Virus record (IMG/VR): IMGVR_UViG_3300026197_000010
Coordinates: 1 to 21,533 of that record
Length of the DNA: 21,533 nt
Source of the DNA: a virus
Direction: 5' to 3' (one strand)
The notes below the pieces were generated by a model. It had not been told where the DNA came from and searched no databases. It saw only the letters and a program-made list of their open reading frames with translations. The position numbers and the translations under genes are program-made. Positions within the stretch are counted from its first letter, which is position 1, and the number at the start of each line of letters is the position of its first letter. Shown piece by piece: positions 7,737-14,952 of this stretch.

Positions 7737-10700
7737 TGAGTAATCAATATCAGATAACAAGGCAAGATCAAGGTATTTTAAACTTAATATCTCACGCAAA
7801 TGGTATTTCTGATACTAGGTCTAGATATAATATGATTAATGGCCAAGCAAGTCAGCCAGTTGATCAAATGACTATAGAGCAAGTATTACAATCGTTTACT
7901 GATGTTACTGTAGGTGCTTATAGTTTAACAAATGATACTTTGTCATCGTTTGTAGAAAGTGCTGGAATCAACCGAACCCTTAGATTTACTCCAGCAGTAC
8001 AAGATTTTATAGCTTTATCTTTAATACTTACACATGCTAACTATGATCAATGGAAAAGCGGAAGTTGTTCAGACAGTGAAAACGGTGATCATGATCCGAG
8101 ATTAACTAGGGATGTATGGAGCGGCCCGCCAGATAACTTTAATCACGCAGTATTTTTGTTAAATCTCTGCAAAATCTTTCCTAGTCTTCCTATTCCTATT
8201 AGGTTAAACGAATACACAAATGAAGAAGGAACAACTTATTCTAGGCCTATAAACTCATCTTACTACGGTGAAGAAGATTTAGCAAAAGGAAACTCTAGAA
8301 CTTTAATAATGGAGTTGAAGTCTATTTTTAGTAGAGGTTCAAGAAACTCAATGACAGTTAGTTTGATAAACTCTCAGGCTTATGTTCCTTCATCTACTCA
8401 AAGTGCGTTAAACGCAGCAGGCGGTGGCCAAGATTATATGAGGCAAGCCCGCCCTCATGCTAACAACGACATAGGATCGTTAAAAGATTTAAGAGCACGA
8501 GAGCCCAGGTCTCAACCTGCAACTAATACTAATAGAGCTCAGCCATCTGTTTTTGACCAAGCATTACAGGATTTTGAATCAAACTCTTTCAACCTTAGCA
8601 CTGTAGGAACTGATACAATAACTCTTCAAAGTTTTGATTTAAACACTCCTCGAACATCTCCAGATCCGAATGCGTTTGTTGGAAGTCGAGTAGACTTTGG
8701 TAGTTTTCCTAATTCTGAAACACCTGTTGGTCCAAGGATTGAAAATTTGCCAAGCTATGATTTAGATGCTCCTGTAGAAGAAGCTACTGCTACTTCAGGA
8801 CCAGTTTTACCGGAGAGAAGTTTTGCAAGTTTCAACCCAGACGGAACACTGGTGAGAGGACCAAGAACACCGTCCCAAGCAGATAGAGAAGCTGAGGTAG
8901 GGTTAGATGCGTTCGGAGGTGCAGGCGATGATGTACCGTCTGCTAGCAATCCTGAAATATCAGACTCTGCTAGACGTCGAATAGATGCAGGCGGCACAGG
9001 CGCGAGTGATACTGGAGGCACCGGAGGCGCCGGAGGCGGGCGTGGCGGCGACCCTAGAAACTTTGGAGCACCTAGTATATCATCGCCAGTAGCAGGACTA
9101 TTACCGGACCCAGGAAATCCGTATGAGTATCAATACATAGATCCGTTAGATAACAGGTATGATTTTAGAACTGGAAAAAAAGTAATTGACTTATTGATAA
9201 ATGGAACTGCTTCTGCTGCTTCGTACGCCAACGACCCTAATGCTCGTAGATACGGTGAAGTAGGAGCAAGCTTACCGGGTCAAGGCTATGGCGGAAATGC
9301 AGACGCTCGCCGCCCGAACCCAAATCTTACCGGAAACTCTCCTAGAACTCCAGGAAGTTCTGCTGGTCCTAGTCCGTATGATCCTATAGAATTTAATACA
9401 GATGCTTACATTGTGAGAAATATTATTGAAAACCCTGTAGACTCAAATGGGAATGTTGTTGTTATTGCAACACCTGATGGAAGAGTTGCAGAACTAGAAC
9501 AAGGACAAGTGTTGTTTACTTCTCCAGGCGTAGATGGAGCACCTGGAGAAACTATTACAATATCTAGTATTAGTCCGGGAGGTGCAGTTACGTTATCAAA
9601 TGGAGAGACGCTAAATAGGGTAGGGCAATATGGCGACAGTAACAGTGTTATTGGGGGTAAAATCAATGACATTGCTCCGGCAGATGAAGAACCTGCCGGA
9701 GAATATTTGCCTATTAGGGGATCTATTGAAAACGACATTGCACTTCTGAATGCGTTAGTACAAGAAGAAACTTCGTATGTTCGTGTAATACCGATAGATA
9801 TAGGCGACGGCAAAGCTCATTATGTAAGTTCGGGTTATTACAGAGACTCAAGAGGTGACTGGCCGTATACTGCACTATCTCCACGAGGAAGTGCTACAAC
9901 TTCAAGAGCACCTGAGTTTGCAGTACAAGTTGCTCAACGATTAAACGGGTCACTTCCTCCTAGGGAAGTAATACAATGGATTGAAACCGAAGCAAATGTA
10001 GATCATTGGTTAGTAGGATTTACAGGAGATCCGGATAGCGACTCTACAAGAGAACAGGTTAATAACAGAATAAGAGAAGAGTTTAGGTCGAGGGGAATAC
10101 AGCCCGGAGAACTAGTCGCAGGCCACAAAAAGAGTTTTGATAAAGATGGCGGTTTTTGGGGACTTGCAAAACCCGAAGGCGGGATATATCAAAACGGTGG
10201 AGCATTTAGTAACGTTCATTCTACAGATTACACCGACTATTCACACGGTACAAGAATATACTGGGGCGGCATTGATTTAGAATCTGGTGAAAGATTTGGA
10301 CCTGTACAACTATTAAGAAGTGGTTCGCCGCAGATAGGAGATCCTGAAAGTTGGTCTGCAACACCACCTGGAGAACAACCGTCTTATATGAACGATTCTC
10401 AATGGGAGTTGCTAAACAGAGGAACTTCGGGACAAGATCCGACTGAAACTGTAAGAGCAGTTGAAGAAGTAGCAACCGAACTAGGAGTTCACCCTTCTGC
10501 TATTATGGGAAAACTGCAAACGGAATCAGCCTTAGGAGGGTTATACAGTTTTGATCGCCTTAACAGTGGTACATTTCGAGGCGCCTGGCAAGCAGGTCGA
10601 GGTGTATTTGATGACAACGGCGGAGCATTAACTAGTTTAGATGGCAACTCGTATACCTTTGAGCAATATTCTCAGTTGTCTTATGCTGATCAGATTAGAG

Positions 10701-10954
10701 TTTATCCTTCCTATTTGAGAAGTTACAATAACTGGAATAACAATCTTTCTAACTCAATCGGAGATTATCCGCCGGATGTTCAGTTCGCAGTTCTTCAAGG
10801 ATTACAGTTTGCTCCAAATGGTAGTTGGGTAAGAGAGTTTGACAATGGTGTTTATACTGTACCTACAACAAGGTCTCAGCAGTCTATGTCAGCATCAACT
10901 GGAACTAGTATCAATGGGTTGTTAGACTGGTGGGATAGAGGTTTCTCAAACTGA
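7736..10954 (+). CDS. Multidomain baseplate-associated protein with several hydrolase-like domains
   Basis: The 1072-residue product probably attacks or binds the cell wall from the baseplate centre. Residues about 10-110 resemble a phage muramidase fold (GILNLISHANG, YNMINGQ, MTIEQVL, VGAYSLTNDTL, FTPAVQDFIALSLIL), but N22 stands where such enzymes have the AEG/GEG glutamate. Residues about 225-560 are a low-complexity linker with Gly-rich stretches and cassettes A-C shared with the hub-like protein. Residues about 655-850 hold LVAGHKK (H797) and DYTDYSHGTRI (H837), which recall a conserved domain of phage and bacterial proteins sometimes annotated as hydrolase. Residues about 908-1050 look like a lytic transglycosylase (VATELGVHPSAIMGKLQTES, candidate catalytic E930, then AWQAGRG and LSYADQIRVYPSYL). 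The start ATG overlaps the spike stop (TAATG). The domain assignments are from motif memory, with the C-terminal one most secure. Confidence 0.7.
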   Translation: MSNQYQITRQDQGILNLISHANGISDTRSRYNMINGQASQPVDQMTIEQVLQSFTDVTVGAYSLTNDTLSSFVESAGINRTLRFTPAVQDFIALSLILTHANYDQWKSGSCSDSENGDHDPRLTRDVWSGPPDNFNHAVFLLNLCKIFPSLPIPIRLNEYTNEEGTTYSRPINSSYYGEEDLAKGNSRTLIMELKSIFSRGSRNSMTVSLINSQAYVPSSTQSALNAAGGGQDYMRQARPHANNDIGSLKDLRAREPRSQPATNTNRAQPSVFDQALQDFESNSFNLSTVGTDTITLQSFDLNTPRTSPDPNAFVGSRVDFGSFPNSETPVGPRIENLPSYDLDAPVEEATATSGPVLPERSFASFNPDGTLVRGPRTPSQADREAEVGLDAFGGAGDDVPSASNPEISDSARRRIDAGGTGASDTGGTGGAGGGRGGDPRNFGAPSISSPVAGLLPDPGNPYEYQYIDPLDNRYDFRTGKKVIDLLINGTASAASYANDPNARRYGEVGASLPGQGYGGNADARRPNPNLTGNSPRTPGSSAGPSPYDPIEFNTDAYIVRNIIENPVDSNGNVVVIATPDGRVAELEQGQVLFTSPGVDGAPGETITISSISPGGAVTLSNGETLNRVGQYGDSNSVIGGKINDIAPADEEPAGEYLPIRGSIENDIALLNALVQEETSYVRVIPIDIGDGKAHYVSSGYYRDSRGDWPYTALSPRGSATTSRAPEFAVQVAQRLNGSLPPREVIQWIETEANVDHWLVGFTGDPDSDSTREQVNNRIREEFRSRGIQPGELVAGHKKSFDKDGGFWGLAKPEGGIYQNGGAFSNVHSTDYTDYSHGTRIYWGGIDLESGERFGPVQLLRSGSPQIGDPESWSATPPGEQPSYMNDSQWELLNRGTSGQDPTETVRAVEEVATELGVHPSAIMGKLQTESALGGLYSFDRLNSGTFRGAWQAGRGVFDDNGGALTSLDGNSYTFEQYSQLSYADQIRVYPSYLRSYNNWNNNLSNSIGDYPPDVQFAVLQGLQFAPNGSWVREFDNGVYTVPTTRSQQSMSASTGTSINGLLDWWDRGFSN
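8813..8920 (+). repeat. Linker cassettes C and B, second location
   Basis: Residues 360-377 (ERSFASFNPDGTLVRGPR, 8813-8866) match cassette C of the hub-like protein, and residues 390-395 (LDAFGG, 8903-8920) match cassette B. The order is C then B here, but B then C in the hub-like protein, and cassette A follows at 8957-8998 (upstream of B in the hub-like protein). The surrounding linker is otherwise unalignable by eye. Confidence 0.72.
8957..8998 (+). repeat. Linker cassette A, copy 2 (ISDSARRRIDAGGT)
   Basis: Encodes residues 408-421 of the 7736-10954 protein and is the partner of 3467-3508. Of six base differences, those in the RRRIDAGGT part are all synonymous third-position changes. A Gly-rich run (GGTGGAGGGRGG) follows directly. 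Confidence 0.8.
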
Positions 10955-10960
10955 TAAATA
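10953..10960 (+). promoter_or_regulatory. Possible late promoter GATAAATA directly before gp25
   Basis: GATAAATA matches the T4 late -10 element TATAAATA at seven of eight bases and overlaps the upstream stop codon TGA (10952-10954). A start point about six bases downstream would coincide with the gp25 ATG at 10966, giving a leaderless message. No ribosome site is visible near that ATG. In such AT-rich DNA a chance match is quite possible. Confidence 0.4.
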
Positions 10961-10965
10961 GTATT

Positions 10966-11412
10966 ATGAGCACATTAGAAAAAAATCTTTACAAACGAGT
11001 AGTAGTTGACGATGCCCAGACACCGAAAAAGCCTGCGTCTAGTGCAGTATATCGTGGCTTCTCGACGGTCAATGTAGAAAATCCAACATTTAACTTATAT
11101 GATATTGCAGTTATTAAACAAGATATCATAAATCATTTTCATATTCGTCAGGGTGAAAAACTGGAAAATCCAGAGTTTGGAACCATAGTCTGGGATGTGC
11201 TCTACGAACCTTTAACAGACAATCTAAAACAGGCAATCGTAGAAAATGTTGAAGAAATAATAAACTATGATCCTCGAGTTGCAGCAGATAATGTAATTGT
11301 AGATTCCTACGAAAGTGGCATTCAAATAGAGTGTGTTATTACCTATTTGAACTACAGTATTGCTGAAACTATGATACTACAGTTTGATCAATCTATCGGT
11401 CTTATCAGTTAA
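10966..11412 (+). CDS. gp25: Baseplate wedge protein gp25
   Basis: This 148-residue protein is a clear gp25/GPW family member (T4 gp25 is 132 residues). It forms part of the inner wedge core, where it contacts the sheath and gp6. Diagnostic segments are NPTFNLYDIAVIKQDIINHF (about 40-59), RQGEKLENPEFGTIVWDVLYEP (about 63-84), and NYDPRV (100-105). D102-P103-R104 stands at the site of the conserved Glu-Pro-Arg motif of the family, a conservative Asp-for-Glu change. The N-terminal 30 residues are charged and variable. The ATG is 11 bases after the previous stop with no ribosome site close by. Expression must therefore depend on coupling or on the GATAAATA element at 10953-10960. The lysozyme label sometimes given to gp25 is historical; no catalytic residues are expected. 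Confidence 0.95.
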   Translation: MSTLEKNLYKRVVVDDAQTPKKPASSAVYRGFSTVNVENPTFNLYDIAVIKQDIINHFHIRQGEKLENPEFGTIVWDVLYEPLTDNLKQAIVENVEEIINYDPRVAADNVIVDSYESGIQIECVITYLNYSIAETMILQFDQSIGLIS

Positions 11413-11440
11413 AAAATAAAACACGCACATTTCTATTTTC

Positions 11441-11448
11441 AATAAATA
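11441..11448 (+). promoter_or_regulatory. T4-type late promoter for gp6
   Basis: AATAAATA matches TATAAATA at seven of eight bases. It lies in the only real intergenic gap inside the operon (11413-11469). A start near 11454 would give a leader of about 16 bases that contains the ribosome site AGAGGA (11458-11463), six bases before the ATG at 11470. Confidence 0.6.
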
Positions 11449-11461
11449 CTCTATAATAGAG
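11449..11461 (+). promoter_or_regulatory. Small hairpin overlapping the gp6 ribosome site
   Basis: CTCTA (11449-11453) can pair with TAGAG (11457-11461) across a three-base loop, covering the first bases of AGAGGA (11458-11463). The predicted late start (about 11454) falls in the loop, so a late transcript would lack the left arm while read-through RNA would keep it. The stem has five pairs and is weak. Confidence 0.35.
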
Positions 11462-11469
11462 GAAAGCAA

Positions 11470-14400
11470 ATGTCAATAACTGATAGGCAGAATAGACTTC
11501 TTGTTGCAGAAGACTGGAAAAGAGTATATCAAACATTTCGAAATGCAGATTTTCAAAGTTATGATTTTGATAACTTAAGAAGAACAATGATCAACTACCT
11601 CCGCCAAAACTATCCGGAGGATTTTAACGACTATATCGAAAGTTCAGAATATCTTGCACTTATTGATTTGATTGCGTTCTTAGGTCAAAACCTTGCTTTC
11701 CGTATTGATTTAAATGCTAGAGAAAACTTTCTTGAACTTGCTGAAAGAAGAGAAAGTGTTCTTCGTCTTGCAAGATTGCTGTCATACAATCCAAGAAGAA
11801 ATCAGGCTGCTAATGGTTTGTTAAAAATCGTCAGTGTAAGTACAACAGAAGATGTGTTTGATTCTAATAATACTAACCTTAAAGGTCGTACTATTGAATG
11901 GAACGATAGCACTAACAGCAACTGGTTTGAACAGTTTACAAAGGTTCTTAACACTGCTCTTCCTGTAAACGGAGTAGTTGGCAGACCCAACAAAGTTGAC
12001 ACAGTTGCAGGTATACCTACAGAGCAATATCGCATAAATGGTATCAATACCAATGTTCCTGTATTTTCATTTACAAAACCGATTGAAGGTAAAACTACTC
12101 AGTTCGAGATCACAAGTACTGACGTAGTAGATGGAGAAATACAAGAAGAACCGCCAGTTCCCGGAAACAACTTTGCGTTTCTCTATAGAGATGACGGACA
12201 AGGTGCAGGCAGCACTAACAGCGGATTCTTCTGTCATTTCCGTCAAGGAAAACTGTCAAATGGTGACTTTTCAATCACCCAATCAGCTGCAAATCAATCA
12301 GTAGCTATTGACACTATTAACATTAATGATACTGATGTTTGGCTTTATAAGTTAGATGCTAATAACAACGAATCAGAACTATGGACTAAAGTAGATGCTG
12401 TTGAAGGAAACAACATTATTTACAACTCCCTTAACAAAAAAATAAGAACAGTTTACAGTGTTTTAACACGAATAGATGATAGAATCAATCTTGTTTTTGC
12501 CGACGGAGTGTTTGGTGATTTACCAAACGGTAACTTTAGGACTTATTATCGTACTAGTGAAAATAGATCAATGGTAATAGCACCTACTAATATGTTTGGT
12601 ATTAACTTTTCTACTTCATATTTGAGTAAAACTGGTAGAGTTGAAAATATTACATTTACCTGTTCTCTACAATATACTGTTGCAAACGGATCAAGATCTG
12701 AGTCAAACGCAAGCATTAAGACCAATGCTCCTGCAACGTATTATACACAGAACAGAATGATAACTGGTGAAGATTACAATATTGCTCCACTGGGTGTAAG
12801 TCAGGAAATAGTAAAAGCAAAGTCAGTTAACAGAACGTCAAGTGGGATAAGTCGTTATTTTGATTTGATCGACTCAACTGGAAAATATTCTAGTACTAAT
12901 CTGTATGGTAATGACGGAGTAGTTTATAAAGAATATGTTGACTCAACTATGACATTTTCTTTTAATACTCAAACTGATATAGAAGGTATTGTTATCAACG
13001 ATATTGAACCTATATTATCAGACAATAAAGTTAATCATTTTTACTTTGACAGATTTTCAAGAATACTGTTGAGTGATCTAAATGCCTATTGGACTGAAGT
13101 AACAGACTCATTTAACACTTATACTGGATACTTTGTTACTGATTTTAACACTGACAGTCCTCGTCAGTTAACTGTTGGCAGTTTTACAAGAAACAACTTG
13201 AGATATATTGAACCTGGAAGTTTAGTTAAGTTTGTACCACCTACAGGAAGTTGTTTTGATAAGAACAACAACATTGTTTCAAGAACGCCAAGTCAGTTAG
13301 GTGATAAATCTTATATTTGGACCAAGGTAATAAAAGCAACTGGCAATGGAACAGTTACAGATGTAACAGATGTTGACGAAGGTCCTATTGCGTTCACCGA
13401 CAAGATTCCAACAGGTTCGCAGATTTCACAGATCCGTCCAAAAGTAGCAGAATCATTTGTTGATGATGTAAAGCGACAAATCATTGATCAAACTTTTGCA
13501 TACAACAACTTTGGTTTAAGATTTGATGATAACGACAGAAGATGGAAGTTGATTAGAGCATCAAACTTAAACTCAAGAGGTGACTTTAGTACAGGCTTTG
13601 CAGGAGATACTTCAGGCCAAGGTCTTGATGCTAGTTGGTTAATCAAGTTTGAAACAAATGGAGAAAACTATAAAGTAACATATCGTGGTTTAAGGTATGT
13701 GTTTGAAAGTGACGAAGAGATTCGTTTTTATTACGATTCGAGTGATAGAATATATGACAATCTAACTGGTAAAATAGTTAAAGATAAAATATCAGTTTTA
13801 AGCGTTAACACACAACCAGAATCGATTCAGCCTTTCACTCAAGAGTATGATTGGGAGATTCTAAAAGAATACAGAGATCGAGATGGCTATATTGACAGTA
13901 CTAGAATCGAAGTAACTTTCTTTGATGAAGACAGTGACGGTGTTCCTGACAATCCTGAGGTATTTAGATATCTAGTAGAAGAAGGTGTCTCTGACGATAA
14001 GAATAAAATAGTAGTTCAAGAAAGATATCTAACCGAAGCAGGCACAGAAGATTTTCGTTATGTAGATTGGGAAGCAGCAGGAATAGAAGTGTTCCAAACT
14101 GAAGGACAAGAGTTACCACCTAGCTCTTATCAACCTGGTCAAATAGTTTACTTTATTGACACAGATGTGTTTAAGAAACTAAACGACAGAGGTGATAGAT
14201 TTGAGTTTACTTCTGACTACAAAGCATATATTGGAAGAGATAAGCTAAAGTTTCATTATGTTCACAGTGCTGATTCAAACAGCAGAATCGACCCAAGTGC
14301 AAGCAACATAATGGACACATATCTTCTTACAAGAGGATATGACAGAAACTACAGACTTTATCTCGACGGACAACTTTCACCTATGCCTAAGCCGCCAAGT

Positions 14401-14952
14401 TCTGATGAGTTGTTTAGGAGTTTTGGTAGAGAGTTAAATAAAATAAAATCAATCAGTGATGAAATCATTTATCATCCTGTAAAATATAAACCATTGTTTG
14501 GATCAAAGGCGAACGTAGACTTGCAAGCAACATTTAAAATAGTAAAAAATCCTGAACAGGTATTGAACGATAACGACGTAAAAACTAGAGTTATTGATGC
14601 AGTTAATCAATACTTTGCGTTAGAGAACTGGGATTTTGGTGACACTTTCCATTTCCAAGAACTAGCAACTTATGTAATGAATCAACTTGCACCTGATCTA
14701 GTAACATTTGTAATAGTTCCAAATCAAAACGGTCAAACATTTGGTAGCTTGTTTGAAATCAAATCAGAAGCAGATGAAATCTTTATCAATGCTGCAACTG
14801 TAGCAGATGTTGAAATAATAGACGAAGTTACAGCGTCAAGATTAAACGCATCAGGTAGAGTTGTAACACAATCGGATATAACAAACAGAACAGGCATACA
14901 AAGCGCACCGTCAACTGGTGTAATCACTACAACTGGAGGTTTTAGTTACTAA
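11470..14952 (+). CDS. gp6: Baseplate wedge protein gp6, enlarged
   Basis: This 1160-residue protein is a gp6/baseplate-J family member, much longer than T4 gp6 (660 residues). gp6 joins neighbouring wedges into a continuous ring around the hub. The N-terminal 120 residues are classic gp6 (DFDNLRRTMINYLRQNYPEDF, YLALIDLIAFLGQNLAFRIDL, ARENFLELAERRESVLRLA). The J-type core includes DRINLVFADGVFGDLPNGNF (about 337-356) and ITGEDYNIAPLG (431-442). The C-terminal part has PLFGSKANVDLQATFKIV, VNQYFALENWDFGDTFHFQE and INAATVADVEII, which fit the gp6 C-terminal domain. The extra length lies mainly at about residues 500-950, in beta-rich, Asp/Tyr-rich sequence with no recognised motif. AGAGGA (11458-11463) and an upstream late promoter support the start. 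The stop overlaps the next ATG. Confidence 0.93.
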   Translation: MSITDRQNRLLVAEDWKRVYQTFRNADFQSYDFDNLRRTMINYLRQNYPEDFNDYIESSEYLALIDLIAFLGQNLAFRIDLNARENFLELAERRESVLRLARLLSYNPRRNQAANGLLKIVSVSTTEDVFDSNNTNLKGRTIEWNDSTNSNWFEQFTKVLNTALPVNGVVGRPNKVDTVAGIPTEQYRINGINTNVPVFSFTKPIEGKTTQFEITSTDVVDGEIQEEPPVPGNNFAFLYRDDGQGAGSTNSGFFCHFRQGKLSNGDFSITQSAANQSVAIDTININDTDVWLYKLDANNNESELWTKVDAVEGNNIIYNSLNKKIRTVYSVLTRIDDRINLVFADGVFGDLPNGNFRTYYRTSENRSMVIAPTNMFGINFSTSYLSKTGRVENITFTCSLQYTVANGSRSESNASIKTNAPATYYTQNRMITGEDYNIAPLGVSQEIVKAKSVNRTSSGISRYFDLIDSTGKYSSTNLYGNDGVVYKEYVDSTMTFSFNTQTDIEGIVINDIEPILSDNKVNHFYFDRFSRILLSDLNAYWTEVTDSFNTYTGYFVTDFNTDSPRQLTVGSFTRNNLRYIEPGSLVKFVPPTGSCFDKNNNIVSRTPSQLGDKSYIWTKVIKATGNGTVTDVTDVDEGPIAFTDKIPTGSQISQIRPKVAESFVDDVKRQIIDQTFAYNNFGLRFDDNDRRWKLIRASNLNSRGDFSTGFAGDTSGQGLDASWLIKFETNGENYKVTYRGLRYVFESDEEIRFYYDSSDRIYDNLTGKIVKDKISVLSVNTQPESIQPFTQEYDWEILKEYRDRDGYIDSTRIEVTFFDEDSDGVPDNPEVFRYLVEEGVSDDKNKIVVQERYLTEAGTEDFRYVDWEAAGIEVFQTEGQELPPSSYQPGQIVYFIDTDVFKKLNDRGDRFEFTSDYKAYIGRDKLKFHYVHSADSNSRIDPSASNIMDTYLLTRGYDRNYRLYLDGQLSPMPKPPSSDELFRSFGRELNKIKSISDEIIYHPVKYKPLFGSKANVDLQATFKIVKNPEQVLNDNDVKTRVIDAVNQYFALENWDFGDTFHFQELATYVMNQLAPDLVTFVIVPNQNGQTFGSLFEIKSEADEIFINAATVADVEIIDEVTASRLNASGRVVTQSDITNRTGIQSAPSTGVITTTGGFSY

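Noticed and set aside
9406-9813. Minus-strand open frame of 135 residues inside the 7736-10954 gene
   Set aside because: It overlaps an uninterrupted plus-strand coding region, and its composition (Ser/Pro/Thr/Ile-rich) mirrors that sequence. It has no start signals of its own.
10966-11412. gp25 as an active lysozyme
   Set aside because: The old lysozyme label of gp25 is not supported by its structural role, and no catalytic pattern is visible.
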